Source: Gammaproteobacteria bacterium (lineage in GTDB: Bacteria > Pseudomonadota > Gammaproteobacteria > Pseudomonadales > Azotimanducaceae). Taken from it: a DNA stretch of 64,000 bases. A model generated the notes under the pieces. It saw only the letters and a list, made by a program, of their open reading frames with translations, ran no database searches and was not told where the DNA came from. The stretch lies in the NCBI GenBank assembly GCA_009840545.1, contig VXNM01000008.1, positions 316,339 to 380,338 of the forward strand, read 5' to 3'. Of this stretch, positions 1 to 9,031 are shown in pieces. Every line of letters starts with the position of its first letter. Position 1 is the first letter of the stretch. A program made the translations under genes and the position numbers.

Positions 1-356
1 AGGTTCTCCTGATGAACGACAGTCGCTTCCCGTGGATTGTTCTGGTCCCCAAAGCTGAAGGCCTACGCGACTTTCACGATCTGCCGCTTGAACAGAGAGA
101 TGATCTATACGATGAAATTGAAGCGGCATCCAAAACACTCAAGTTGTACTGCGACGCGCACAAGCTAAACGTTGCAGCGTTGGGCAATCAGGTTTCCCAG
201 CTTCACATTCATGTGATTGGCCGCCGAACCGACGATGCGGCTTGGCCGGGACCGGTTTGGGGTTCAGGAGAGGCAGTACCTTACGGCGTCGAAGAGCTTG
301 AATCGTTCTCCAATGAACTCCGCACCGCACTTGCCATCGGTGACGAGGAAAACTGA
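1..356 (+). CDS. HIT family protein (5' end outside window)
   Basis: The reading frame is open to the left edge: the codons at 3-11 read V-L-L ahead of MNDSRFPW, which is how the first strand of this HIT subfamily normally continues, so the ATG at 12 is probably not the start and the gene begins upstream of the window. HIT proteins bind and hydrolyse nucleotide phosphate derivatives through an HxHxH motif. Here the motif is QLHIHVIGR, with Gln in place of the first His, a variant I know from many proteobacterial HIT proteins, so it need not mean loss of function. The WPGPVWG segment after the motif is also typical of this subfamily. The visible part is about 117 residues. Substrate cannot be told. 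It converges on the DUF4340 gene, whose stop lies 30 bases away. Confidence 0.88.
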   Translation, partial: VLLMNDSRFPWIVLVPKAEGLRDFHDLPLEQRDDLYDEIEAASKTLKLYCDAHKLNVAALGNQVSQLHIHVIGRRTDDAAWPGPVWGSGEAVPYGVEELESFSNELRTALAIGDEEN

Positions 357-386
357 TCTAGTTGGACTTTATCCAGATCTTGCTTT

Positions 387-1337
387 CTATTCTGACTCGT
401 CCGTAATATCCTCGACAGTCATTACAGCGTCCCCATCCTCGGACGACGACTCAGCCTCTTCCTCGTCCTCTGGAACTAGATCCTCCAAATCCTTGACAAG
501 TTCAGATCCGATATAGGTTGCCAACCCATAGTGGCTTACTTCACGATCGGAGTGAACCACCCAATCCTCAGACGACTCAACGTAATAGAGGGTCAAGGTG
601 AAAGAACCATCGTCATCTGTAATCACAATCTGTGCGCTGGGTTCCGTTTCCGTTACATCAGATTCGCTCAGTTCGAACACGCTCAGTGTCTCAAATCGTT
701 CGATGTAGTCCCTAACCTCGGACTGATCCAATTCGGTCTCATCCGCGACAGACCAAACACCTTCGTTCTTGGAGAGCACATAGGAGTCAACGCGTTCCAG
801 ACTACTGATAGAACCTTGGGGGCGAAGGAGAGACTTATCGAGCCACGAATTTGGTGTGGTACTTGCATCATGGTTGGCAAACTCTATTGCATGTACGGGA
901 CCTCCGTTTACTGCTCTTGCATGTACCAATCGGAAGCTGGGAGATGTTCCTACATATATGTCCGCAAGAGTCTCATCGTCCGCAAACACCGAAATGTGCT
1001 TTTGAAAGCCGTCTTTCGTCACTTCGAATCTCTTCGCTGTACTCTCGCTCGTCGCCACAGGCCAATCGCCTGACGCGTCAGCCAATCTCTCCAAGACTCG
1101 ATTAATCTTTCGTTCGTCAGCGGGGTTTCCATCCGGCAATTCCCAGACATCGTCCACCCTCGTCAAACTGATGGATTCGTCAGAACTCGCGATGGAGAGT
1201 CGGTCCACAGTGCCCATATCAAATTCAAGAAACGGTTCAGGGACTTTTGGTCCTTGTAGGCCCAAGAGCCAAATCGCAACAACAATCAGAACTTGTACGA
1301 CAAGAAGTGCAACTAACAGATACTGTTTCATGTTCAT
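387..1337 (-). CDS. DUF4340 domain-containing membrane-anchored protein
   Basis: A protein of about 316 residues with one N-terminal hydrophobic helix (roughly residues 3-23), then a soluble, probably periplasmic part made of DUF4340-like beta-rich repeats (for example DVWELPDG and GVWSVADETE). The last 30 residues are very acidic. The start is taken as the ATG at 1337 because it forms a 4-base ATGA overlap with the stop of the permease gene upstream; a TTG at 1349 in the same frame is less likely. Third gene of a leftward ABC operon (4440-5369, 1334-4450, this gene). DUF4340 proteins commonly sit beside Gld-type ABC systems; the cargo is unknown. An auxiliary extracytoplasmic role in that transporter is inferred from context only. 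Confidence 0.85.
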   Translation of the reverse strand: MNMKQYLLVALLVVQVLIVVAIWLLGLQGPKVPEPFLEFDMGTVDRLSIASSDESISLTRVDDVWELPDGNPADERKINRVLERLADASGDWPVATSESTAKRFEVTKDGFQKHISVFADDETLADIYVGTSPSFRLVHARAVNGGPVHAIEFANHDASTTPNSWLDKSLLRPQGSISSLERVDSYVLSKNEGVWSVADETELDQSEVRDYIERFETLSVFELSESDVTETEPSAQIVITDDDGSFTLTLYYVESSEDWVVHSDREVSHYGLATYIGSELVKDLEDLVPEDEEEAESSSEDGDAVMTVEDITDESE

Positions 1338-4300
1338 GATGTAAACCAACTTGAGTGATCTGCTCTTCGTCGAATGCGGAACAGAGCATTGAGTCCAAAC
1401 ACGATTGCAAGGCCGATCAATGCAGCTACATAGTTACCGCATTCAAAGATTAGAGTTTGAGTATCTCCAAGCGGCGGCAATGTTCGATTGAAGTGACTTC
1501 GACTGCGAATCGAGAGTAGAGACGCATCTTCCATTGCAACATCAATGAGATTGGCCAAGAACTGGTACGAATTCACGTAGAGTTCACCTCGCGCAGAACT
1601 AATCATGCGCACGGATTGATCCGACACAAACTCCGAAGATCCAATGACGAAAAGTTTGGCCGATTCTGGAGAACGGTCGATGACACTCGATATCACTCCC
1701 AGGGTGTCGACTTCCTCCTCCGGTTCTTCCGCCGTCGTCTCAGAATCTTCCGTATCCAAACCAAGTTCTTCAGTTGGCGAATTGGAAACTTCACCACTCT
1801 GAGTCGCACCCTCCTCTTGTGGATCCAGGTTTTCTCCAACATCAGGTATGTCGTCGATCTCTGCTATTGCATCAGTGTCCGCCCCATCTGCTTCAGAAGA
1901 TTCCGGGACTTCATCCGACTCTTCAATGGAATCCAACTCTGGAATCTCGATGCTCTCTTGCTCTTCGAGCTCCTTAGCACGCTCTCGAGCTTCCACTAAT
2001 GCAGGTGATTCCTCGAAATAACTGTCAAATTTTCCTTTAACGGATACTGCTAACAGCCTTGATTCAACGTCCCCGATCGGGAAATAAGGAGAGTTTGAAC
2101 CTTCGGTGATTTTGGGCATGACATCCGGAGCGGACTCTACCCAACTCTTATCCGAACTCCTCAACAGCTCAACTACTTCTCGATTCTCGTTGGTTTCTGC
2201 ATCCACAGATAAAGGAGATCCCCAGGTGTAGGTAATTTGATCCAGATCCTTGTGGGCAAGGCTCGAACCAACGAAACCTTCATTTCGGATATCCACAAAA
2301 AACGGATAATCCATCATTCGAAGTTCTTGAAACACAAACTCGCCCACCTCACGAGTAACAGGCACGGGAAATGCCGCATTGCGTGGATCCAGAACCATAC
2401 TTTGGTCGACTGTCACTCCGTTATGAGCCAACCAGTCCTCCAGCCCTGTGTAGGTCGGCGACGCTTCAAGCATTTGCGACATTAACATGGTCTTGTATGC
2501 CCCCGCCGCGATGACAACCGTTCCTCCCTTCATGAGAAACTGATCCATCTCAAACACTTGCTGTTCACTTAGTGAAGCAGGAGCTACAACCACCAATACG
2601 TCCACATAGTTGGGTACGGGTTGTCGAAGCATGGTGCTTTCGACGTTGTAGTCACCTGTTAGATATCCGCGCAGTTCGGAAAACTCGCTACCCATCGAAG
2701 GTTGTCCCATGTATTGAGATGGTGGCTGGGATGGACTGTAGAGTGCAACAGAAGTTAAAAGCCCTGTGGCATATCGCTTGAGTCCTTCTTCAAGTATGCG
2801 CGTGAAACCTTCCTTGTCACGTGTCTCGGGAATACCCATGCTAACGACCGTTTGACCGTCCGACAACGTGAGGTAGAAATAAAACCTGTTGGTGTCAAAC
2901 AAGCTGGCCGCCATGGGTTGGAATCCAAAATTCGCTGCGATCTCTTCTGCAATAGCGCCTCCGTCGGCCTCGGGGTCTACAAAAACCCAACCAAACTTTC
3001 CGTTCGATGACTGCTCAAGTTCATCTAACGCATCGGCAAGTGGGACTCGAAGCTCCTCAAGTTGCTCTGGCAAGACTTCTGACGACGAAATGTAACCGGT
3101 AAAGTTAACTTCAGAGCTCACGTAATCGAAGATCGATCCTCCACCCTGAAATCCTGCAAGAACTTTCTTGATCGCTCGCGTAATGTCGTACTCAGGATTC
3201 CTGAGTTTGACCGACAACTCCGTTTCCGTCGTAGCTTTGACCTCGATCAAATCCCGCCAGCTAAGGACCTCGTATTGATCTCCGTAGTGAATCAGAATGT
3301 CGAAGAATGAATTTACTAAGCTAGTCTGGTAGCGATCTGCAACCTGAAACGTTTGCGGCCTAATCCCATACTTGGAACTAGCCTCGTCTTCCGCTTCCGC
3401 ATCCGCCGCAGGATCGACCCATTCAACTCGCACTCGATTCCCGCCAACAATTTCGTACTCCCTAACAAGATCCCTGATTTGCGGAACGAGAGGAGCCAAG
3501 AGAGGATGAGTCTTTGAACTGAAATAGCCTCGAATGAGAAGTGGCTCGCGTAGCTGTTCTAGTTGTTGTTTTGTTACTGATGCGATTGAGAACTGGGCTC
3601 CCTTCGTAACGTCCAAACGTAGCCAAGCCGTACTGCTAATCCAAACGTTTGCAACAACCAAGTTCGCAACGATCAATCCCGAGATCAATGCGACCTTGCG
3701 GTGACCAGCAGCGCTAGCGTCGGCTGCCCAGCCGAGAGAGCGAAGCGCGAAGACATTTAGCACGAGAAACGCGGCGGTAATCGAGACGTAGTAGTAGAGA
3801 TCCGAAAGATCCAATATTCCGCGAGATATCGACTCGAATCTCGACCCGGAGCCCATATCCCTAAGAACTTCCGCAATGTTGTTGCCAAAGAGACCAGTCA
3901 TGAAATCGCTTCCGACCATGTAGAAGACCGCGCAAACAAACACGGAAACGATGAGCGAAACTATCTGGTTTTCGCTTCGCGCGCTAACAAATAACCCAAT
4001 GCTTATATACGCTGCGCCCAACAACAACGCCGCAGCGTAGGCGGCGATCACGGGACCCCAATCCAAATTGGCGATCACGCTGACAGAAATAGGTAGTGGA
4101 AACGTAAGGACTAGCGCAATTCCGAGCAAAGCCGTGCATGCGATGAATTTGCCAACAACCAGTTCCCACGATGTGGCAGGCAAAGTCGACAGGAACTCAA
4201 TCGTGCCCGTACGTCTTTCGTCGCTCCAAACTCGCATAGTTAGCGCGGATGCCAAGAAAATCAGCAAGACCGGAAGCCACTCGAACATAGGCCGAACGTC

Positions 4301-4450
4301 CGCTATGTTTCGAGCGAAGAACGACTCACCCCAAAAGAACACAAACAGTGTTACGCCTAGATACGCAGCTAAGAACAAGTAGCCAATAGGTGAGGCAAAA
4401 AAGAGACGGAGCTCCTTTCGTGCAACCTCCAACAAACACTCAAGTCGCAT
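1334..4450 (-). CDS. ABC-2 permease fused to GldG-like auxiliary domain
   Basis: A 1038-residue protein. Residues about 1-240 carry six hydrophobic helices of an ABC-2 permease (GldF-like). A further helix near 255-275 is followed by a large extracytoplasmic region resembling the GldG / ABC_transp_aux family (about 280-800). A strongly acidic, Glu/Asp/Ser-rich linker of roughly 90 residues comes next, then a final membrane helix near 1005-1025 and a short basic tail. In Bacteroidetes GldF and GldG are separate; here they form one chain. The start is set at the ATG at 4450, which has GGGAG a few bases upstream, rather than the GTG at 4465. It overlaps the ATPase gene by 11 bases and the DUF4340 gene by 4, so the three are surely translated together. 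Substrate unknown. Confidence 0.87.
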   Translation of the reverse strand: MRLECLLEVARKELRLFFASPIGYLFLAAYLGVTLFVFFWGESFFARNIADVRPMFEWLPVLLIFLASALTMRVWSDERRTGTIEFLSTLPATSWELVVGKFIACTALLGIALVLTFPLPISVSVIANLDWGPVIAAYAAALLLGAAYISIGLFVSARSENQIVSLIVSVFVCAVFYMVGSDFMTGLFGNNIAEVLRDMGSGSRFESISRGILDLSDLYYYVSITAAFLVLNVFALRSLGWAADASAAGHRKVALISGLIVANLVVANVWISSTAWLRLDVTKGAQFSIASVTKQQLEQLREPLLIRGYFSSKTHPLLAPLVPQIRDLVREYEIVGGNRVRVEWVDPAADAEAEDEASSKYGIRPQTFQVADRYQTSLVNSFFDILIHYGDQYEVLSWRDLIEVKATTETELSVKLRNPEYDITRAIKKVLAGFQGGGSIFDYVSSEVNFTGYISSSEVLPEQLEELRVPLADALDELEQSSNGKFGWVFVDPEADGGAIAEEIAANFGFQPMAASLFDTNRFYFYLTLSDGQTVVSMGIPETRDKEGFTRILEEGLKRYATGLLTSVALYSPSQPPSQYMGQPSMGSEFSELRGYLTGDYNVESTMLRQPVPNYVDVLVVVAPASLSEQQVFEMDQFLMKGGTVVIAAGAYKTMLMSQMLEASPTYTGLEDWLAHNGVTVDQSMVLDPRNAAFPVPVTREVGEFVFQELRMMDYPFFVDIRNEGFVGSSLAHKDLDQITYTWGSPLSVDAETNENREVVELLRSSDKSWVESAPDVMPKITEGSNSPYFPIGDVESRLLAVSVKGKFDSYFEESPALVEARERAKELEEQESIEIPELDSIEESDEVPESSEADGADTDAIAEIDDIPDVGENLDPQEEGATQSGEVSNSPTEELGLDTEDSETTAEEPEEEVDTLGVISSVIDRSPESAKLFVIGSSEFVSDQSVRMISSARGELYVNSYQFLANLIDVAMEDASLLSIRSRSHFNRTLPPLGDTQTLIFECGNYVAALIGLAIVFGLNALFRIRRRADHSSWFTS

Positions 4451-5369
4451 TTCGATCTCCCGCACTGACTGCTCTGAATAGAGCTTCTAAATCGCGTTTC
4501 TCAGGCTCGATGCTCCCAATAGCAACGTCGTCCGAAACCAGTTTTCGCACGACGTTCGGGATATCGCTCTTCGCGTCAGCACCAATTGGAGTAATCAGGA
4601 ACCGACCGTTCAATAATTTGACAGAAGCCTGACTTTGTAGTGAATCTCGAACTTTTTCAACCGATGCATCGGAAGTCAGCCAGCATCGATTGCCTTCCTT
4701 GAGATTCTCCAGTGACTCATCTACTGCAATGACTCCGTCACGCATGATTAATACGCGACTGCAAATCGCTTCCACCTCCTGCATGATGTGTGTCGACAGA
4801 ACTACCGTTGCGTTCTTGGACAGCTTCTTGATGAGGTCCCGCATGTGCTGAGTCTGGGAAGGGTCCAATCCAGTAGTTGGCTCATCGAGGATTAGGGTCC
4901 CTGGATTATGAAGTATGGCTTGAGCCACACCCACGCGTTGTTGCAAACCCCTAGACAGCGTACCGATGGTGTCCATTGCTCGATCTCGAAGGTCTGTGCT
5001 AGTGATTGCGTTTTCCACCAATTCCCTTCGAGATTCTTTCGGCACATTGCGAACAGTTGCTGCAAACCAGAGATAGTCAATAACCGTCAGTTCGGAATAG
5101 AGTGGACGGCTCTCGGGAAGATAGCCCAAGAACTCTCGGGCTTCGGTCGGTGACTCCTGAACATCAATTCCATCCACGAAAGCTTTTCCGGAACTTGGTT
5201 CGATGTAGCCAGTGAGCAGTTTCATGACAGTGGTCTTGCCTGCTCCATTGTGACCAAGCAAGCCCACGATTTCGCCTGAAGCAATTTCGAACGAAACATC
5301 GTCGACGGCGGTTATATCTCCAAAGCGTCGCGTCAAATGTTCTGTGCGTAGCACCTTCGATTCCTCCAA
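4440..5369 (-). CDS. ABC transporter ATP-binding protein (GldA-like)
   Basis: The 309-residue chain has a Walker A GHNGAGKT at 39-46, an ABC signature LSRGLQQ near 138-144, Walker B TLILDEP around 158-164 with the catalytic Glu, and an H-loop STHIMQE near 195. The last 80 residues are a short regulatory extension common in ABC-2 exporter ATPases. It is first in the leftward operon and powers the fused permease encoded immediately downstream, with which it overlaps. The organism is not otherwise suggested to glide, so GldA names a sequence relationship and not a motility function. The upstream space to the divergent gene at 5621 is 251 bases and should hold the operon promoter; I could not pick a convincing one by eye. 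Confidence 0.93.
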   Translation of the reverse strand: MEESKVLRTEHLTRRFGDITAVDDVSFEIASGEIVGLLGHNGAGKTTVMKLLTGYIEPSSGKAFVDGIDVQESPTEAREFLGYLPESRPLYSELTVIDYLWFAATVRNVPKESRRELVENAITSTDLRDRAMDTIGTLSRGLQQRVGVAQAILHNPGTLILDEPTTGLDPSQTQHMRDLIKKLSKNATVVLSTHIMQEVEAICSRVLIMRDGVIAVDESLENLKEGNRCWLTSDASVEKVRDSLQSQASVKLLNGRFLITPIGADAKSDIPNVVRKLVSDDVAIGSIEPEKRDLEALFRAVSAGDRNAT

Positions 5370-5620
5370 GAATCAGTCTCAACGGGATGCTATATAGATT
5401 ACCCATGGAACCCGTAAGGTTTCAAGACTCTTCAACAAATTTCTAAGACGTTTGCCAATCATCGACCCATCCAACAGTATGCAAGGTTCAGTTCTTAAAT
5501 TGGATTCAATACATGAAGCAGTCGATTTGCTAAACCCAAGTCAAGGTTACCCATGGTCTAGCCAAGAATTCACGTACTATTCTGATTCGATGACTGAAGG
5601 AAGCGGAAGGCATTGAATTT

Positions 5621-6754
5621 GTGCTGAATCGACATCTGCTCAATGTATCTGGCGGCTCTCGTCATCTTCAAACACCAGCGCTAGTTGTTGATCTAGAAAA
5701 GCTGCGGACAAACCTAGATCGCATGCAAGCGCGGTGTGAACACCACACCCATGTGCTCCGACCACATACCAAGACACACAAGTGCGTTGCAATCGCGAAG
5801 CTACAAGTCGAACGGGGTGCTGTTGGCATTTGCTGTGCAAAGCTGAGCGAGGCAGAAGCAATGTCGCGTGGAGGACTAGAGAATATTCTCGTCACGTCTC
5901 CTGTTGTGACTGATGAAGGAATTAGGAGAGCAATTTCGCTGAGCCGTACGACGAAAGAGCTCATCCTCACAATCGACAACAAATCGGTTGCAAGACTAAC
6001 CGATGCGATGGCCAAATCGGCACAAACCGAACTGAACGTGATCATGGACATTGATCCTGGGATGCATCGCACGGGAATTCCATTGGGCGATGAGGGACTG
6101 AGCTTGGCTCACGCACTAAAACAAGACTGTCCGTCTCTGAGATTCCGAGGGGTACAGTTTTATTCCGGAGACCTTATGCATGTTCTGGACTACAGCGTGA
6201 GACGCAATCGCTACCTTGCGCGGTCAGAAAGGTTGTGGGCGTTTCTCAGAGAACTTCACGAAATGGGCATCGACACTGAAATCGTTACCGGAGGCGGAAC
6301 TGGAAGTTATGAGTTCGACTTCGAGTCAGACGTCATGACTGAACTTCAAGCGGGATCCTACGCATTCATGGATCGACAATATCTCGAGATTGAATCCGGT
6401 TCTGGAGGCACCCTTGAATTTGACCCCTCTCTTTTTGTCTTCACTACCGTTGTCTCGTCCAATCACTCCCACATGGCAACAACGGACGCTGGATTGAAGT
6501 CTTTCGCGACAGACGACAAAACACCTTTGATAGTTGACGGGGCTCCGAGGGAAAGCCACTACTCCTTCATGGGAGACGAGCACGGAGCTATTCACTGGGC
6601 AATAGACGATTGCAAACTCGACGTTGGCTCTCTAGTTTCTACTGTGGTTCCTCATTGTGATCCTACCATCAATTTGTACAACGAGCTTCACGTGATTCAC
6701 CGGGACAAGCTTGTCGATATTTGGCCGATAGAAGCAAGAGGTCACACCCAGTGA
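5621..6754 (+). CDS. DSD1 family PLP-dependent enzyme (D-serine dehydratase / D-threonine aldolase-like)
   Basis: This 377-residue protein has the fold-type III PLP pattern of the eukaryotic-type D-serine dehydratase / D-threonine aldolase family. The Schiff-base lysine lies in RPHTKTHK (K51), a glycine-rich phosphate-binding segment is TGGGTGS near 227-233, and the metal site at the C-terminus is PHCDPTINLY, where the His-Cys pair fits a zinc ligand set seen in DSD1 enzymes. The reaction would be dehydration or retro-aldol cleavage of a D-hydroxyamino acid; motifs alone do not separate the two. The start is GTG at 5621 with GGAAGG ten bases upstream. The next gene, on the same strand, begins 121 bases downstream and may or may not share the transcript. 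Confidence 0.9.
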   Translation: MLNRHLLNVSGGSRHLQTPALVVDLEKLRTNLDRMQARCEHHTHVLRPHTKTHKCVAIAKLQVERGAVGICCAKLSEAEAMSRGGLENILVTSPVVTDEGIRRAISLSRTTKELILTIDNKSVARLTDAMAKSAQTELNVIMDIDPGMHRTGIPLGDEGLSLAHALKQDCPSLRFRGVQFYSGDLMHVLDYSVRRNRYLARSERLWAFLRELHEMGIDTEIVTGGGTGSYEFDFESDVMTELQAGSYAFMDRQYLEIESGSGGTLEFDPSLFVFTTVVSSNHSHMATTDAGLKSFATDDKTPLIVDGAPRESHYSFMGDEHGAIHWAIDDCKLDVGSLVSTVVPHCDPTINLYNELHVIHRDKLVDIWPIEARGHTQ

Positions 6755-6875
6755 ATTCCCGACCAACGTAGCCCTTGAAGTGAATCAGCACTGAACTTCG
6801 CCCATACGTTTCAAAGTAGTGTCGGTACACTGTACGTGCTACTACCTCATTCAATAGACAAAAGAGCAATTTTCC

Positions 6876-7955
6876 ATGTACGGACAATCCCAATTGCCAG
6901 TAAGAGACGACCTTCGCAAGGCGCATGAGTCGGTATGGAGGAGCATTAGTGCAACGGGTTCCTATTGGTCTGGTGTGGACCGAGTAGCTTTCGTTCAGGA
7001 AGCGCGGAGAGCTCTGACTTGTAGATTGTGTGTGTCCCGAAAGCTTGCAATCTCACCCAATGCCGTAGATGGCGACCACGATTCAGCTACATCACTCGAT
7101 CCTTTGATCGTCGATCTGGTCCATCGAATTCGAACTGATCCAGGCCGATATACGAAGTCTATCTTTGACAGATTTGTCTCCAAGTATTCGGTCGAGCAGT
7201 ACATCGAACTCATAAGCGTCGTTGCGAGTAGCGTGGTAGTCGACACGATGCACTTTAGCCTCGGGCTTGCCTTACCAGATCTCCACGAACCAGATGCGAC
7301 CAAACCTCGAGGTAACGAACCTGCGTTAGTAGAGGAAGGGGGAGCATGGGTGCCGCTTTCCCGTCAAGATCAGTCGCGTTCTGATCTGGGATTCCGGGGA
7401 GTCCCAAATATTCTGCGTTCGATGGGCGCCGTGTCTTCGGCAATTTCTCTCTTCTTCACATGTTTCAAGAATCACTACTCCATGATGGGCGTTCCCCTTG
7501 ATTTACAAGCCTCTCAGACGGAGTTTATTGCCGCGAGGGTGTCGGCACTCAACCAGTGTTTCTACTGAACGAGTTCGCATGCGTTGATGCTCCGTGTGAG
7601 TAGCCAATCTGAAGGTTTTGACGCGAACCTAAACGCAGTTACATTGGACGATGTCGACTCGGGAATTCTCCATTCGAGCCTCTTGAGGCAACTTACGGAA
7701 GCAACGATCGAGATGAGATGGGACGACGTAGCTTCACTTCGTTCGGAAGTTTCGAATGCAATCGGTAGTCAATCAACTGTAGACGCCCTGGCTGTGGCTA
7801 GTGGATTCAATGGAATCACACGAGTCGCCGACGCGACAGGGATACCTATCGATAGCTACGAAGATGATCTGGGAAGAGAAATTCGATCGTCAATTGGAAT
7901 CAATGAATTTCACTACAGTGCCAAGTCTTCACGTTACGACCCTGTGCAACCTTAA
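6876..7955 (+). CDS. AhpD-like (CMD family) selenoprotein, TGA at 7566-7568 read as Sec
   Basis: Two open stretches (6876-7565 and 7569-7955) lie in one frame, separated by a single TGA. Read through, they give a 359-residue protein with two AhpD / carboxymuconolactone-decarboxylase-like halves. The active site of the second half is CFY-TGA-TSSH. AhpD proteins use Glu, Cys, Cys, His at relative positions 0, +12, +15, +19 (M. tuberculosis E118, C130, C133, H137). Here E216, C228, codon 231 (TGA) and H235 fall at exactly those offsets, so the TGA sits where the reactive Cys belongs. Reading TGA as selenocysteine gives a CxxU thiol/selenol peroxidase or reductase. The segment after the TGA stays open for 128 codons and keeps family-like sequence. 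A nonsense mutation (TGC or TGT to TGA) is the alternative. No sel genes are in the window. Start ATG at 6876; no strong ribosome site. Confidence 0.82.
7566..7595 (+). promoter_or_regulatory. Sec codon and candidate bacterial SECIS hairpin
   Basis: Bacterial Sec insertion needs a hairpin just 3' of the UGA. By hand, bases 7569-7577 pair with 7585-7595 (ACGAGUUCG with UGAUGCUCCGU) as nine pairs including two G-U, with C7592 and U7588 bulged and a 7-base loop CAUGCGU. A competing fold pairs GCAU (7577-7580) with AUGC (7587-7590) around the loop GCGUUG, which begins with G as many bacterial SECIS loops do but sits rather close to the UGA. Folding was not computed. This element also encodes the conserved TSSH residues, so its sequence is doubly constrained. 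Confidence 0.42.
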
Positions 7956-7973
7956 GCGATCGTCTTTGATGCA

Positions 7974-9017
7974 CTAACTGACAATGGAACGAAGTCTTCT
8001 AACTAGTTGATCGTCCTTTGCGATTCGCTCGATGTGCCCCCAATTTGCATCGTTCGGCCTAGCACCCAATTCCAAGAGCCTGTACAAACTCTTGGGTCGC
8101 CACACATGAATGGCGTAACCCAGTGGACTCCCGTGATCTTGGCCATCCAATCGAGTTGAACCAGGCTCAATGAACTTAGAGATGAGTGGCAGATCTTCTG
8201 TGACGATGGCTGCCTCAAGCGACTTCTTTGCTCCACTAGCAAGAAGACAATCAATTATTTTTGGATCACACTCCTGTGACAACATGTGCAGGCAAGCTGA
8301 GGACAATGGAGTCTCACCATCTTTATCGGAGAGATTGGGATCCGCTCCGCGGTCCAACAGCAACTGAACGACCTGCAAATGATTGTTGTGGGCAGCATGA
8401 AACAACGCAGTCCGATTTCCGGGATCCAATTCGTTTACGTCAATCTGCTCACTCTCCATGAGCTGTGCAATCGCCTGGTCGTCTCCAACGCCAGCCAGCG
8501 TGTGCAGGCTCGGTGTTGCTCCATGCGATAACAATAGCTTCACAAGATCTCTAGCAGGCTCTGACTTCCAAGGACCCGCATGAGCAGCGAGATGAATGGG
8601 AGACTCAGAGTCTTCGTTAAGCAAGTCTACGTCCGCTCCGTGCTCGCAGAGCAGCAATGCGAGTTCTAAGTTGCCACGCAGGGCAGCAAAGTGCAGAGCT
8701 GAGTTTCCGTTCGCATCAACAGCATGCACAAGTGAGCCATTGCTATCGAGTAGTTGCTCGGCTCTTTCGTTTAACTTCAACACAGCACATGTGAACAAAT
8801 TGGGATTTCCGCCTCTGTTCAAGATTAAGTCAGCGAAATTCTTGTAGCGATCGGTCCTTCCCGAAAAACCGTACATTCCAATACGTTTGAGAACGTAGTC
8901 GACAGTTGCCGACGGAATCGCCGACCAATCCGACACGCTCGAGGCTACATCCTTTAGTTGACCAGCGTCTTCAGAAATCAGAGCTCGATCTATCGACTCA
9001 GCGAGGTCTACGCACAT
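7974..9017 (-). CDS. Ankyrin-repeat protein
   Basis: A 347-residue protein with at least four recognisable ankyrin repeats between about residues 100 and 300, for example NGNSALHFAALRGNLELAL, ESPIHLAAHAG, NRTALFHAAHNNHLQVVQLL and GETPLSSACLHML, with the usual LLLxxGADxN turns. No signal peptide or membrane helix is seen, so it is probably cytoplasmic. Ankyrin proteins mediate protein-protein contacts; no partner can be named. It starts 14 bases after the methyltransferase gene on the same strand and is probably co-transcribed with it. Its stop faces that of the AhpD-like gene across 18 bases, leaving little room for a terminator. Confidence 0.88.
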   Translation of the reverse strand: MCVDLAESIDRALISEDAGQLKDVASSVSDWSAIPSATVDYVLKRIGMYGFSGRTDRYKNFADLILNRGGNPNLFTCAVLKLNERAEQLLDSNGSLVHAVDANGNSALHFAALRGNLELALLLCEHGADVDLLNEDSESPIHLAAHAGPWKSEPARDLVKLLLSHGATPSLHTLAGVGDDQAIAQLMESEQIDVNELDPGNRTALFHAAHNNHLQVVQLLLDRGADPNLSDKDGETPLSSACLHMLSQECDPKIIDCLLASGAKKSLEAAIVTEDLPLISKFIEPGSTRLDGQDHGSPLGYAIHVWRPKSLYRLLELGARPNDANWGHIERIAKDDQLVRRLRSIVS

Positions 9018-9031
9018 AAAAACGATTGCGC

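Noticed and set aside
6876-7568. Reading 6876-7568 and 7584-7955 as two separate small genes
   Set aside because: They share a frame, the TGA falls exactly at the second catalytic Cys of the AhpD motif, and the second piece has only a TTG start inside the conserved motif.
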